Assembly: GCF_020171845.1 (NCBI RefSeq)
Contig: NZ_JAIVAM010000006.1
Span: forward strand, 1-64,000
DNA from: Cytobacillus kochii
GTDB taxonomy: Bacteria; Bacillota; Bacilli; Bacillales; Cytobacillaceae
Reading direction: 5' to 3'
DNA length: 64,000 bases
In this document: in pieces, positions 1 through 9,576 of the stretch
How the letters are laid out: each line of letters begins with the position of its first letter
Position numbering within the stretch: the first letter of the stretch is position 1
The notes under the pieces: generated by a model
Seen by the model: only the letters and a program-made list of their open reading frames with translations
Told to the model about the DNA's origin: nothing
Databases searched by the model: none
Position numbers and translations under genes: made by a program

Positions 1-510
1 TGCTTAAGCCTATCAGGTTTTCCTACTGTCACCGTTTTTTGACGCGCTTCCTGCCTAATCCTATCAGGTTTTCCTTCTGACTCCGTTTTTTGACGCGTTT
101 CCTGCCTAATCCTATCAGGTTTTCCCACTGACACCGATTTTTGACACGTTTCCTGCCTAATCCAATCAGGTTTTCCTTCTGACTCCGTTTTTTGACACGT
201 TTCTTGCTTAATCCAATCAATTTTTCCTACTGACTCCGTTTTTTGACGCGTTTCCTGCTTAAGCCATTCAATTTTTCCTACTGACTCCGTTTTTTGACGC
301 GTTTCCTGCTTAAGCCATTCAATTTTTCCCACTGTCACCGATTTTTGACGCGTTTCTTGCTTAATCCAATCAATTTTTCCTACCGCCTCCGTTTTTTGAC
401 TCGTTTCCTGCCTAATCGAATCAGTTTTTCCCACTGACTCCGTTTTTTGACGCGTTTCCTGCTTAATCCAACCAGTTTTCCCTACTGCTTTCGATTTTTG
501 ACCCGTTCGG
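1..510. repeat. 51-bp tandem repeat array, truncated by window start
   Basis: About ten head-to-tail copies of a 51-bp unit are seen. The recurring core TTTTTTGACGCG or a one-base variant begins its GAC at about 41, 92, 143, 194, 245, 296, 347, 398, 449 and 500, which gives a strict 51-bp period. Units differ at scattered positions and the array runs off the left edge. Because 51 is 17 codons, minus-strand frames stay open across several units and would encode a basic 17-residue repeat; I regard this as a by-product of the period and not as a gene. The array lies about 90 bp beyond the stop codon of selO. Confidence 0.9.
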
Positions 511-600
511 TTTCTCGCCGTATCCGATCAATTTTTGCAAGCCCTACAAAAATCCCCATAAACATGCGTAAAAAAAGCAAGGGACATTCCCCCGCTTCTT

Positions 601-2046
601 TTACGTCCCGCAATATGTTTGATAATTACCATCCTGTACCGGTACCTCTTTATACTTCTCCTGCTCTGCCGTATGTGCATATGGATGAGCGAGCACCGCT
701 AATAGCTCCTCAAATAAATGATAATCCCCTTTGTTCACCGCTGCAGTTAATGCTTTTTCAACATAATAATTTCGTGGAATAACAGCTGGGTTATGATTTT
801 TCATTAACTGTTCCACTTCCGCTTCTGAAGCTTCCTGTCTCTTTAACCGCTCTTGCCAACGAGCTATCCACTCTTTGAACGCTGGCTGATCTAATGTTCG
901 AAAGGTCAGGGCGATGAATGTGTTCGTATAATCCGCCCCCTGCTCCTTCATGATTTCGAGTAAATCGTGAATAAGAGCCTTATCTGATTCTTCTGCTGTA
1001 AACAGACCGAGTTTGGCCCTCATTTCTCCGGTCCACATATGAATATAGATACGATTGTATTCGCCGATTTCCTCTTGCGCAATTTTCACCGCTTCCTCGG
1101 TTTCATCATGTAATAAGGGAATCAGTGACTCTGCGAAGCGCGCCAAGTTCCACCCCGCCATATAAGGTTGGTTTCCGTATGCATAACGACCTTGAACATC
1201 AATAGAGCTGAATACCGTTGCTGGGTCATACGTATCCATAAAGGCACATGGACCATAATCAATCGTTTCTCCAGAGATCGTCATATTATCCGTGTTCATG
1301 ACACCATGAATAAAACCGACCGCTTGCCATTTAGCAATCAAACCCGCCTGAACTTCGATCACTTTACGCAACAAGGCCACGTATGGATGGTCTTCTTTTA
1401 AAAGCTCAGGATAATGACGCTCAATGGTATAATCAGCTAACGCCTGCAATTCTTCCGGTTTCGTGAAGGTAGCTGCAAATTGAAAAGTGCCTACACGAAT
1501 GTGACTCGCCGCTACTCGTGTCAAAATGGCCCCTGGTAATAAAGTTTCGCGTGCAATATCATCACCCGTTTCGACTACGGCTAAGCTCCTCGTTGATGGA
1601 ATGCCCAAACCATGCATCGCTTCACTGATGAGATACTCCCTCAACATCGGTCCAAGCGCCGCACGGCCATCCCCACCGCGAGAATACGGTGTTCTACCGG
1701 CACCTTTTAACTGAATATCAACGAGATCACCGTTTACCATCACCTGTTCACCTAAAAGAATGGCGCGCCCATCACCTAGGCGATTAAAATGACCAAACTG
1801 ATGTCCTGCATAGCTTTGTGCAATCGGCTCACTGCCCTCTGGCAATTGGTTTCCGGCTAACACCTTCATGCCCTCATCACTCTGTAACCACTCTTTGTTA
1901 ATTCCTAAACTTTCGGCTACTTCTTTATTCCATTGCACCATCTCGGGATCACTTGCTCGCTGTGGTTTTGTTTCTGTAAAAAGACCGGGAGACAGCTTCT
2001 TATAACTATTTTGCAAATTCCAGCCTGACACATGTCTTTCTGGCAT
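601..2046 (-). CDS. selO: SelO/YdiU family protein AMPylase
   Basis: The 481-residue protein matches the SelO (UPF0061) family: pseudokinase-fold enzymes that transfer AMP from ATP to hydroxyl side chains of target proteins and are linked to redox stress. Visible family signatures are [20 protein letters not shown] around residues 110-135, the [20 protein letters not shown] stretch, and HGVMNTDNM followed by [10 protein letters not shown] around 245-275, the metal- and nucleotide-binding loop. Length matches Bacillus homologues, which end without the selenocysteine seen in animal forms. The ATG start is preceded by a GGAGAGG-type ribosome site. The gene is monocistronic, with the 51-bp repeat array downstream. 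Confidence 0.93.
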   Translation of the reverse strand: MPERHVSGWNLQNSYKKLSPGLFTETKPQRASDPEMVQWNKEVAESLGINKEWLQSDEGMKVLAGNQLPEGSEPIAQSYAGHQFGHFNRLGDGRAILLGEQVMVNGDLVDIQLKGAGRTPYSRGGDGRAALGPMLREYLISEAMHGLGIPSTRSLAVVETGDDIARETLLPGAILTRVAASHIRVGTFQFAATFTKPEELQALADYTIERHYPELLKEDHPYVALLRKVIEVQAGLIAKWQAVGFIHGVMNTDNMTISGETIDYGPCAFMDTYDPATVFSSIDVQGRYAYGNQPYMAGWNLARFAESLIPLLHDETEEAVKIAQEEIGEYNRIYIHMWTGEMRAKLGLFTAEESDKALIHDLLEIMKEQGADYTNTFIALTFRTLDQPAFKEWIARWQERLKRQEASEAEVEQLMKNHNPAVIPRNYYVEKALTAAVNKGDYHLFEELLAVLAHPYAHTAEQEKYKEVPVQDGNYQTYCGT

Positions 2047-2141
2047 TCTTATCGCCTCTCCTTTTGTATCATATTTGTTTTATTATATCTCTTCTTTTAT
2101 GAAAATAAAAAAATAGCTACCCTCTTTTACTTCCAGTAACT

Positions 2142-2621
2142 TTAACTACTATGAATATAAAGATCTTCGTTATCCCTTTTTGCAAATGAAAATTTCTTTA
2201 ACAAATGGATAGACGAAGCGTTCTTAGGATGAAGACTCGCATAAATAGTAGAAATATTTAATTTTTTATTTGCAAATGTTAGAAGTAAGGTGATTGCGTC
2301 TGTCGCATAACCTTTTCCCCAATATTGCCTGTCTAATCCATACATGAGGTAGTATCTTTCATTGACATCGTCAAAAGTAAAACCTGCATAGCCCAAATAA
2401 TCATTATTTTTCCTAGAATAAATGGATAATTCCCAATTACCGTTTTCACCAAAGGTCTGACATTGCTCAGCATATAATAACTCTCTTTCGACATAACTTA
2501 TTTGAGGAATGCCTCCCGTATACTTTCGTGCATCCTTATCATTAAGCATATTCCAAACATAAGGAAATTCTTTCAATTGGGGACTTGCTAAATAAATATG
2601 ACTACCTACGAGTTTCATCAT
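2142..2621 (-). CDS. GNAT family N-acetyltransferase (RimJ/RimL-like)
   Basis: This 159-residue protein has the layout of GNAT acetyltransferases of the RimJ/RimL type, which transfer acetyl from acetyl-CoA to an amine, often a protein N-terminus or small molecule. The acetyl-CoA pyrophosphate loop appears as LDRQYWGKGYATDAITLLL around residues 113-132, followed by the conserved Asn-rich segment ASLHPKNASSIHLLKKFSF, where Asn and a following Ser/Leu helix are typical. The substrate cannot be told from sequence. An AGGAGATGTGA-type ribosome site precedes the ATG. It is separated from selO by about 95 bp and reads in the same direction. Confidence 0.85.
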   Translation of the reverse strand: MMKLVGSHIYLASPQLKEFPYVWNMLNDKDARKYTGGIPQISYVERELLYAEQCQTFGENGNWELSIYSRKNNDYLGYAGFTFDDVNERYYLMYGLDRQYWGKGYATDAITLLLTFANKKLNISTIYASLHPKNASSIHLLKKFSFAKRDNEDLYIHSS

Positions 2622-2748
2622 TCACATCTCCTCTACCTCTGTCAAATATACCATATGAGGAAAATGAATATATCGATAAATTTTTATTGTTTTTCAATAA
2701 ATAACCTTGTATCCTATATATGAAATAATTTTATTATGGAGGGTTACA

Positions 2749-3285
2749 ATGACTTTAATATTATTTGTTGGTTCACTCATCATGTTAGTTATTATATTCT
2801 TTAAAAACCCCATCCTCTCTCAACTTGGCAAGGGGAATCCATTCGTGCATCTTTTAAAAAAGACGCCATGGTTCCAGTCACATTGGCGAGCTGGAATTCT
2901 CCTATTCTTCATGAATACAGCCCTATTTTCTACTACCATTCTTGCTCTTTATATTGTGGGCTATTTTGTCATTCCCTATGTTCACTTAATTTTTATGGTT
3001 TTAGCCGTATGCACAAGCATCTATTTATGGGTGGCAGTAAATAAAGCCTGGCAGGGCTCAAAAGGGGATAGATTAAAGTTAGCCACTATTGGAAGTAGTT
3101 TCTACATGGGATTAACCGTTTTATTTACTTTTTTGTACATCACTCTTGAGCCATCCTATCAAGGAGAGGATATTTTCATGCAGGCTATGGGGTTATTTCT
3201 AGCTATAATCGTTACAACAACTGCATGGATTACATGTTTTTTCATTACGGGGTTCTACCAACAAAACGTGGAAAAGATAAGTTAA
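2749..3285 (+). CDS. Multi-pass membrane protein of unknown function
   Basis: The protein is about 178 residues long from the chosen start and very hydrophobic. Five likely membrane segments are visible: near residues 1-20, 45-70, 75-95, 115-135 and 145-170. A short loop with charged residues (NKAWQGSKGDRLK) separates the third and fourth. An ATG lies 42 bp upstream in the same frame, but TGGAGGG sits just before the internal ATG at 2749, so I take 2749 as the start. I do not recognise the family. It is divergent from the acetyltransferase gene and stands alone. Confidence 0.65.
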   Translation: MTLILFVGSLIMLVIIFFKNPILSQLGKGNPFVHLLKKTPWFQSHWRAGILLFFMNTALFSTTILALYIVGYFVIPYVHLIFMVLAVCTSIYLWVAVNKAWQGSKGDRLKLATIGSSFYMGLTVLFTFLYITLEPSYQGEDIFMQAMGLFLAIIVTTTAWITCFFITGFYQQNVEKIS

Positions 3286-3466
3286 GAAATTTTCACATAA
3301 ATATAGCAGCAAAATGGATGAGGACCTTGGACAAGCAATATTTTTAAACATAAAATCAATAAATAGTAGCTTGAGTGATACTCCCGTTTTGACATAATCG
3401 GAGTTAGATGTTTATTATGCTAAGGCAAAGTCCTTAAATCTATGTCTACGTTAAGGAGTGTAGAAT

Positions 3467-3667
3467 ATGAACAAGAAGTTAAAGCTGTATTTTATGGGAT
3501 ATTATATATTTTTCCCTTTAGTATTTATAATTAGTTTCTTTATTTGGATGTATCTGGTTAAACAAAATCATTTATGGACTGTATTATCAGATGGTACATC
3601 TATCATCGGATTGTATTATATGATTACAAGTATCATTTTTGTATTTTACTTTAAGAATAAAATTTGA
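3467..3667 (+). CDS. Small two-helix membrane protein
   Basis: A 66-residue protein with two hydrophobic stretches, roughly residues 8-29 and 42-62, separated by a short polar loop. A good ribosome site (AAGGAGTG, nine bases before ATG) supports translation. No family is recognised. The stretch before it (3286-3466) shows no other gene. Confidence 0.5.
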   Translation: MNKKLKLYFMGYYIFFPLVFIISFFIWMYLVKQNHLWTVLSDGTSIIGLYYMITSIIFVFYFKNKI

Positions 3668-3863
3668 AACGAAATGGTCAAAAAATCATACTGTGTGGTT
3701 AAGAATAAGTCAGAAGCATTGCGTTTACTGGCTTGTTCTTTTGAGGTTTTCTTCGAAAAAAATTCCTCAACAGCCACAATGAAATAAAGTTGAACTTGCT
3801 TCTGGTTTAGCCTGTATAAACGCGGGTAAATAGAGACAAACACCCCTAAAGGAGGTAAGATTT

Positions 3864-4064
3864 ATGGCAATTGGAGAAAGATTTAAAACAGGTCAACGTT
3901 CCACTGCTCATGCTTACTACGAATGGGATGGTTATACAGATGGGACACGTACACCTAGTCCAACCGGCGAGGAAAAGAAAATCCAACTAGAAACCGAAGA
4001 AGTTTTCCCACCGATTAGCTCTTGTGACAAAGGTGCTTTTTGGCGAAAAACATCATACGCATAA
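3864..4064 (+). CDS. YjzC-like small protein
   Basis: A 66-residue soluble protein whose N-terminal ERFKTGQRSTAHAYYEWDGYT and later EEVFPP resemble the short YjzC family of Bacillaceae (a 'RFxPGQxAPxxGxYxExG ... FPP' plan). The function of that family is unknown. A very strong ribosome site (AAAGGAGGTAAG) precedes the ATG, and a terminator hairpin follows directly, so it is a stand-alone gene with probably efficient expression. The family assignment is from pattern memory. Confidence 0.6.
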   Translation: MAIGERFKTGQRSTAHAYYEWDGYTDGTRTPSPTGEEKKIQLETEEVFPPISSCDKGAFWRKTSYA

Positions 4065-4067
4065 CGC

Positions 4068-4100
4068 AACGCCAATCTAGCTTATTGCTGGGTTGGCGTT
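4068..4100. terminator. Bidirectional terminator between yjzC-like gene and WYL regulator
   Basis: AACGCCAA and TTGGCGTT form a stem around a 17-base loop, followed by a T-rich run. It serves the plus-strand gene ending at 4064 and possibly the minus-strand gene ending at 4105. Confidence 0.75.
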
Positions 4101-4104
4101 ATTA

Positions 4105-5067
4105 TTAGCTTTTCTTTCTCTTCTGAAAATTATAGAGCCTCTCTTCTAAAGCTGTATAAACCTCTCTCGGCATCTCCACCAACTCTACATCCTCTCCAAG
4201 AAAGAGCAACCAGCTGGCTATTTCCTCTAGTTGATCTCGTTTCTCCATGGTGACATATATTTTTGCTATAGCTGTTGTTTGATAGGGGTCTGTATAGGTA
4301 AGCGCCACATTGAAAGGATGATACTTTTTATATTGAGCAATGGCTTTTGGTCCAAGTTTCATGACGATATTGTCTTTCACATGATGTTCAGCCATCTTTT
4401 TTAGCATGCTGTTTCTGCTTAATCTTTTTTTCGTATGAAAGACGTTCACTTCGGTCAAATGATCGACTGCTATCAGCCTTTTCTTTTCTTCGCTTATATC
4501 AAAGCCTTCCACCCACCAGATGTTTTTCTCACGGTAAAGGTGCATAAGATAAATAGGATAGTCCACATCTTTAATAGAAAGGGTCATATAACGGTCTGTT
4601 AGTATCAATTGAATCAGTTTTTCTAACATCGGGTGAGGTAAATCGGATAGTTCTAAGAGTTCAGGATTATGAGGGTTCGTTCCTTCAAATAAGAGAATCT
4701 TATTTAAAAGCACGAGATCATCTTGTTGCGCTTCTGAAATCAGACCGAGTAATTTTTCAGCTAACGATTGGCGACTCTTTAAATAAGGTAATTGCAAATT
4801 TCTCGTTGCCATAAAGGCTATAAATAGTGCTTTTAACTCGTTATCAGTGAAGCGAACAGAGGGAAGAACAGCATTTTTCATGACAGCATAACCACCATCT
4901 CTTCCCACTTCCGCAACAAGAGGGACACCTATACTTTCGATCTCGCGTATATCTCGTATCGCTGTTGACCGAGAGATTTGAAATTCCTGCATGATTTCTG
5001 AAATCGTAAAATGGGCACGATTGTTAATGTATCGCATCATGACATTAATTCTTTCAACCTTTTTCAT
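4105..5067 (-). CDS. HTH/WYL-domain transcriptional regulator (YafY type)
   Basis: A 320-residue regulator. The N-terminal 60 residues form a DeoR/HTH_11-type winged helix (FTISEIMQEFQISRSTAIRDIREIESIGVPLVAE). A WYL ligand-binding domain follows around 140-215 (YLMHLYREKNIWWVEGFDISEEKKRLIAVDHL), then a C-terminal WCX region. Such proteins sense a ligand through the WYL fold. It is divergent from the GyrI-like gene at 5178, whose product also has a small-molecule-binding fold; local control of that neighbour is a reasonable inference. Confidence 0.88.
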   Translation of the reverse strand: MKKVERINVMMRYINNRAHFTISEIMQEFQISRSTAIRDIREIESIGVPLVAEVGRDGGYAVMKNAVLPSVRFTDNELKALFIAFMATRNLQLPYLKSRQSLAEKLLGLISEAQQDDLVLLNKILLFEGTNPHNPELLELSDLPHPMLEKLIQLILTDRYMTLSIKDVDYPIYLMHLYREKNIWWVEGFDISEEKKRLIAVDHLTEVNVFHTKKRLSRNSMLKKMAEHHVKDNIVMKLGPKAIAQYKKYHPFNVALTYTDPYQTTAIAKIYVTMEKRDQLEEIASWLLFLGEDVELVEMPREVYTALEERLYNFQKRKKS

Positions 5068-5177
5068 CTCAGTCTCCTAAACAGTGTCATTTTTTGACAT
5101 GATTTAAAGTTATTATAAACTCATCAAATGAAAACACCAATCATTTGGTTAAATTTCAAGAAAGAGGGACGATAAAA

Positions 5178-5657
5178 ATGGCTAATTATTCATTACAAGA
5201 AAAAGAAGGTTTCGTCGTATTAGGCTTTGGAATTGAAATTGTAGCGGACTATAGAGACCAAGAAAGCATCAATCAACAGAAAAGCGATTTCTGGGAAACT
5301 GTGAAAAAGGATGGCACACTTGAGCAGCTTAAATCCGTGGCAGACAATAATTATATTTTCGCAGTCAACGAAGCGGTCAATAACAAAATGATGCATTATG
5401 CAGGCGTGATGACAGAAAAGACATTACCTGATGCAACGAGAATTATCCAATTTCCTAAAGGACCCTACCTCGTTGTCGAAGGGAAAGCTGACTCCTCTCA
5501 AGAATTAAGTAATCAACTAACAGCTGTGGCCTTTGGTCAAGCATTAGTAGAAATGACTGACTATGCCTATGTTGGCGGACCAAACACAACAGTGGAAATG
5601 AGTGAGGACAACGGTACAGTATACGGTGAAATGTGGATTCCTGTTGTTAAAAAATAA
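5178..5657 (+). CDS. GyrI-like / AraC-type effector-binding domain protein
   Basis: A 159-residue stand-alone effector-binding (GyrI-like, SOUL-related) domain, as used by BmrR and Rob to bind hydrophobic or cationic compounds. Typical features are the N-terminal strand VVLGFGIEI, the central FPKGPYLVVEGKA, and the C-terminal GTVYGEMWIPVVKK with the conserved Glu-x-W-Ile-Pro. An earlier in-frame ATG exists at 5145, but AAAGAGGGA precedes the ATG at 5178, which also gives the normal family length. It is divergent from the WYL regulator at 4105 and is probably controlled by it. Confidence 0.82.
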   Translation: MANYSLQEKEGFVVLGFGIEIVADYRDQESINQQKSDFWETVKKDGTLEQLKSVADNNYIFAVNEAVNNKMMHYAGVMTEKTLPDATRIIQFPKGPYLVVEGKADSSQELSNQLTAVAFGQALVEMTDYAYVGGPNTTVEMSEDNGTVYGEMWIPVVKK

Positions 5658-5665
5658 CAGGAATG

Positions 5666-5698
5666 GTGATCCCACTTTTAAGGTGGGATCACTTTCGT
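5666..5698 (+). terminator. Rho-independent terminator
   Basis: GTGATCCCA and TGGGATCAC form a perfect 9-bp stem around a nine-base loop, followed by a T-rich tract. It lies between convergent genes ending at 5657 and 5699. Confidence 0.85.
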
Positions 5699-7090
5699 TT
5701 ATATGCAACTAGCTAAAAGCGCAATTCCCTCTTCAATTTCCTCAATGGATAGTCCACCAAACCCAAGCATGATATACCTTTGGCTGTCGCTAATTGGATA
5801 TAGCCAAAAACGTGAGGGGGTGTAAACTTTTACACCTTTTTTTAACCCTTTTTCAATCACTTGTGGTGCTGCCTGCCCTTGTAATTCTAGGAGGATATGT
5901 AAGCCCGATTTTTCCCCAATAATTTTTACTTTATTGCCTAAATGTTGCTCAATACTATTTAATAGTGTTTGATGTTTTCTCTGATATGTTTTTCTCATTC
6001 TCCGAATATGCCGTTCAAAATCACCTGCATGCATAAACTTAGCCATAGCTACTTGTATCATTGGTGAAACTGGCTGATTATAATCAGGAAACATCTGTCC
6101 GTACTGCTTCATTAATGAAGGTGGAAAAACGATAAAGCTCATGCGCATGGAAGGGAGAAATGATTTTGAAAAAGTTCCTAAGTAGATGACTTTTTCTTCT
6201 TCATCTAGCGATTTGAGCGAGGGGATAGGCTGACCTTGATAACGAAACTCCCCGTCATAATCATCCTCGATAATATAACCAGCTGATTGATAAGCCCAGT
6301 TAAGCATTTGCGTTCTTTTACCGACTGGAAGAATCATCCCAAACGGAAATTGGTGAGAAGGGGTCACATAAACGGCTTTTGCCTTACTTTTCTGTAGATG
6401 ATAGATAGATAAACCATCTTTCTCAAGCGGCACAGGGACCATCTCACAGCCTTGATCAACAAAGACGGTACGCACCCCACTATAGCCTGGCTCTTCTATC
6501 GCCACCTCTTTTCCCTGCAGTTTCAAAAGTCGGCAAATGATCTCTACTGCTGATTGTGTGCCACTCGTAATCAAAATCTGCTCTGGTCTCGTATGAACTC
6601 CTCTTGATTGCAATAAATAGGTGGCAATCTCTTGCCGTAATAACCACTCTCCTTGCTTGTCGCTATACTGAGATAACGTCTGTCCTTCCTCTTCGATGGC
6701 ATGAGAGAGAGATTTTTTCCAACTTTTAAAAGGGAATTTTTCTACATCGATGTTTCCATATTCAAAGTCAATCATCGTCTTAGATGATGACTTCCTTTCA
6801 ATTATTGCTGGTGATGCCTCTTCTGAAGATTGCGAGAGTCGTTCCTCTATTTCTGCCACCCAAATCCCACTGCGAGGTATACTCTCAAGATATCCTTCTG
6901 CTTGTAACTGCTGATACGCTGCGTCCACAGTATTTCTACTAATCTGCAAGTGATGGGTCAGTTGCCTAATCGATGGCACCTTTGTCCCCGGCAATAGCCG
7001 TCCCTCTTCAATTTCTGTCTTCATCCAATGATAAAGCTGACTATAAAGTGGTATCGTTTTTTCCCTGTGAATAAATGGTGTGATTTCCAT
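5699..7090 (-). CDS. MocR/PdxR-family GntR regulator with aminotransferase-like domain
   Basis: A 463-residue chimera. A GntR winged-helix lies at about 1-75 (PLYSQLYHWMKTEIEEGRLLPGTKVPSIRQL), and a fold-type I aminotransferase-like domain runs from about 105 to the end. PLP-site signatures are visible: TSGTQSAVEIICRLL, IIEDDYDGEFRY, and YLGTFSKSFLPSMRMS with the Schiff-base lysine. MocR regulators sense PLP or amino compounds. The gene is divergent from a pyridoxamine-phosphate-oxidase-like gene at 7195, a classical target arrangement, so it probably controls that gene. Confidence 0.92.
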   Translation of the reverse strand: MEITPFIHREKTIPLYSQLYHWMKTEIEEGRLLPGTKVPSIRQLTHHLQISRNTVDAAYQQLQAEGYLESIPRSGIWVAEIEERLSQSSEEASPAIIERKSSSKTMIDFEYGNIDVEKFPFKSWKKSLSHAIEEEGQTLSQYSDKQGEWLLRQEIATYLLQSRGVHTRPEQILITSGTQSAVEIICRLLKLQGKEVAIEEPGYSGVRTVFVDQGCEMVPVPLEKDGLSIYHLQKSKAKAVYVTPSHQFPFGMILPVGKRTQMLNWAYQSAGYIIEDDYDGEFRYQGQPIPSLKSLDEEEKVIYLGTFSKSFLPSMRMSFIVFPPSLMKQYGQMFPDYNQPVSPMIQVAMAKFMHAGDFERHIRRMRKTYQRKHQTLLNSIEQHLGNKVKIIGEKSGLHILLELQGQAAPQVIEKGLKKGVKVYTPSRFWLYPISDSQRYIMLGFGGLSIEEIEEGIALLASCI

Positions 7091-7194
7091 CCCACATAAC
7101 CCCCAACTGTCCCTAAGAAACTTTCCCTTTCTGGCACTTTTCTTAAATACAGATTTTTCTTACGATTATTTTAACATTTACAAAGAAGGATGGG

Positions 7195-7737
7195 ATGGAA
7201 ATGTCATATGAAATTCGCAATCAAAAATTAGCGTGCACAGATCAGGCCCTAATTGAACAACTAATCAGTAATACACGTACAGGCTATCTGGGATTAACTG
7301 ATGGTGATCATCCTTACGTCGTTCCGTTAAACTATACCTGGATGAACGGATCGCTCTATTTTCACGGTGCTGCTGCCGGCAGAAAAATTGAAATAATCCG
7401 CGAGAACCCTCATTGCTGTTTCACCATCGCAGAAGATTACGGTACAATGGTTAGCCCGATTCCGGCGAAAACGGACACTGCCTATATGAGCGTTATGCTT
7501 TTCGGGCAACTTCAAGCCGTAACCGACATAACAGAAGCCACCGCCGCTATGCAAGGCATGCTCGATAAATACGTCCCCGGATACTACGATAAAAAACTGG
7601 CTCAAACTCATGTGGAAAAATACCAATCTTCTTTAGGGAGTTATACGCTGGTTTTTAAATTGACACCATCTGAGGTGACGGCGAAGGAGAATAAAATGGT
7701 GGAGGAGGCTCGGTTTTATCCTGGGAGAAGGGTATGA
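7195..7737 (+). CDS. Pyridoxamine 5'-phosphate oxidase-like FMN-binding protein
   Basis: A 180-residue split-barrel flavoprotein of the NimA / PNPOx-like type. Visible features are TGYLGLTDGDHPYVVPLNY near 30-48, LYFHGAAAGRKIEIIRENPHCCFTI around 55-80 (FMN-phosphate and dimer contacts), and a C-terminal KLTPSEVTAKENKM, where family members carry 'xTxKxn'. The substrate is unknown; such proteins reduce or bind flavin-linked compounds. ATG codons at 7195 and 7201 are both possible with AAGGATGGGA upstream. Its divergent partner is a MocR regulator, the likely regulator. Confidence 0.85.
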   Translation: MEMSYEIRNQKLACTDQALIEQLISNTRTGYLGLTDGDHPYVVPLNYTWMNGSLYFHGAAAGRKIEIIRENPHCCFTIAEDYGTMVSPIPAKTDTAYMSVMLFGQLQAVTDITEATAAMQGMLDKYVPGYYDKKLAQTHVEKYQSSLGSYTLVFKLTPSEVTAKENKMVEEARFYPGRRV

Positions 7738-7851
7738 AAAGAGGAGAGGGCTTTCCCCCCTCCTAATCTATTAAAATTGAACTTGTAGATTTACATCATC
7801 AATATCATAGGCATTGTTAAGAAGCGCTTCGTCAAACCACCGAGACTTACT

Positions 7852-8625
7852 CTACTCATTTTTCCGTCTCCGAAATAAAAGAGTTGCTGCTATATAGGAG
7901 AGCACTAACAACCCACTAAACCAAAGGATCGTTAACCAAAGATTATAATCAATTGGTGTACCAATTAACAGCCCTCTTAGTACCTCAATTAATGGGGTCA
8001 TTGGTTGATGTTTGGAAAAGGCATCTAGCCATGCAGGCATTGTATTTGTTGGGACAAAGGCACTACTTAAATAGGGTAGGAATAACATTGGGAAAGTGAA
8101 TGCACCAGCTGTTTCAACATTTTTCGTTAGTAAACCTAAGACGACAAATAACCAGTTAATCGAAATCATGTAGAGCGTTAATATCCCTAAAACGCCAAGC
8201 CACTCTAACAACCCAGCCTCTGGACGAAAGCCAATCAGAAGAGCTACGATAAAAACTGCTAATGTAGCAATCATATTACGAAGATATCCTCCAACAACAT
8301 GGCCTACTAATAAAGAAGAAGGTTGAAGGGGCATACTGCGAAATCGCTCGAATAAGCCTCCACTCATATCCTTTGTCACGCTAACGGATATTAAAGAACT
8401 GCCAAACCCTGCACAAGTAATTATAACCCCTGGAACAACGTAATTTACATAATCAGTCCCTGTTTGGATTGCCCCACCAAAGACATAGACAAATAGCAAC
8501 ATGATGGAAACCGGTAAGGCAATTGCCATTAATAATGATTCCACATCACGAAAAATATGCATAAGACTTCGCTTTGACATCGTTAAACCGTCTCTTAATG
8601 CCCATATCCACTTTGCATCACCCAT
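7852..8625 (-). CDS. ABC-2 type transporter permease (DrrB-like)
   Basis: A 257-residue membrane protein with six predicted transmembrane segments and the ABC-2 permease hallmark region (MSGGLFERFRSMPLQPSSLLVGHVVG, about 85-110). It is the channel partner of the ATPase encoded directly upstream; the two genes overlap by 8 bp, which suggests translational coupling. DrrAB-type pairs export drugs or lipids; the actual substrate is unknown. The operon is probably repressed by the TetR protein at 9844. Confidence 0.9.
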   Translation of the reverse strand: MGDAKWIWALRDGLTMSKRSLMHIFRDVESLLMAIALPVSIMLLFVYVFGGAIQTGTDYVNYVVPGVIITCAGFGSSLISVSVTKDMSGGLFERFRSMPLQPSSLLVGHVVGGYLRNMIATLAVFIVALLIGFRPEAGLLEWLGVLGILTLYMISINWLFVVLGLLTKNVETAGAFTFPMLFLPYLSSAFVPTNTMPAWLDAFSKHQPMTPLIEVLRGLLIGTPIDYNLWLTILWFSGLLVLSYIAATLLFRRRKNE

Positions 8626-9559
8626 TTACTAACACCTCCACTTTATTATGCTCCGTCATTTTAATAAAAACATCATCCAGTGTAGGCTGTCGTATAACAA
8701 TCGCGTCTGGTTCAATTCCTTTTACATATAGATCATTCAGCAACTCTCTTAGTTGTCTCACTGAGCGTATAGGTATCGAAATCTTTCTCGCTTCCTCATC
8801 TACTTCACCTGACATATAATTCTGTGCTTCATGGTACCCACTTGTATCGGCAAAGGTTAACTCTAATGTCTCCTCTCCAATGACTTCCTTTAGTTCTTCG
8901 GCCGTTCCTTCTTTGATGATTTTCCCTTCAGCAATAATAGCAATCTTATCTGCCAGCTGATCAGCCTCTTCTAAATATTGTGTCGTTAGAAAAATTGTCA
9001 CGCCTTGATTGGCAAGTAATTTAATCATATCCCACATCTTTCGTCGGCTACGTGGGTCCAAACCAGTTGTCGGTTCATCCAAAAATATCACTTCTGGTGC
9101 AGCAAGCAGACTGATAGCAATATCAAGTCTACGCCGCATCCCTCCAGAGTAAGTTTTTACTTTCTTACGAGCTGCTTTCGTGAGCTCAAAGGTCTCCAGC
9201 AGTTCTGCTGTCCTTTTCGCTATAAGTTCTTTATCTAGGTGATTGAGCCTGCCCATCATCGCTAAGTTCTCTTCACCTGTTAATAACTCGTCTACCGCTG
9301 CATACTGTCCAGTTAAACTTATCTTCCGTCTCACATGATTAGCTTCGGTTTTCGTATCATAACCAGCAATCATTGCTACCCCGTCATCTGCTTGAATTAA
9401 TGTTGATAAAATGCGAACCGTCGTTGTTTTACCAGCCCCATTTTCACCTAATAACGCAAAAATAGAACCACGCCTTACATCAAAACTCAAACCATCTAGT
9501 ACTTGCTGATTACGATAGGCTTTTTTTAGATTTCGAACAGAAATAACTGTCTCGTTCAT
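8618..9559 (-). CDS. ABC transporter ATP-binding protein (DrrA-like)
   Basis: A 313-residue cytoplasmic ATPase. Walker A is GENGAGKTTT near residue 38-47, the signature is YSGGMRRRLDIA near 137-148, Walker B is EVIFLDEPTTGLDPRSR near 155-171, and the H-loop position reads Gln instead of His (LTTQYLEEAD), as usual in the DrrA subfamily. The C-terminal extension typical of DrrA follows. It forms an exporter with the permease gene overlapping it downstream. Two TetR-type palindromes lie directly upstream of its start. Confidence 0.93.
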   Translation of the reverse strand: MNETVISVRNLKKAYRNQQVLDGLSFDVRRGSIFALLGENGAGKTTTVRILSTLIQADDGVAMIAGYDTKTEANHVRRKISLTGQYAAVDELLTGEENLAMMGRLNHLDKELIAKRTAELLETFELTKAARKKVKTYSGGMRRRLDIAISLLAAPEVIFLDEPTTGLDPRSRRKMWDMIKLLANQGVTIFLTTQYLEEADQLADKIAIIAEGKIIKEGTAEELKEVIGEETLELTFADTSGYHEAQNYMSGEVDEEARKISIPIRSVRQLRELLNDLYVKGIEPDAIVIRQPTLDDVFIKMTEHNKVEVLVNG

Positions 9560-9576
9560 ACAATACCTCCTAATGA

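Noticed and set aside
29..220. Minus-strand gene for a 17-residue repeat protein
   Set aside because: The frame is a by-product of a period divisible by three; no ribosome site, and it does not extend across the whole array.
1..510. Possible CRISPR array
   Set aside because: Units are contiguous 51-bp tandem repeats with no unique spacers and there are no cas genes.
447..782. Plus-strand frame over the repeat end and selO
   Set aside because: Overlaps the selO coding region antisense and consists partly of the repeat; no ribosome site.
3646..3843. 65-residue minus-strand frame
   Set aside because: No convincing ribosome site; it overlaps the end of the small membrane-protein gene, and composition is not protein-like.
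7327..7626. 99-residue minus-strand frame
   Set aside because: Lies wholly inside the PNPOx-like gene on the other strand.
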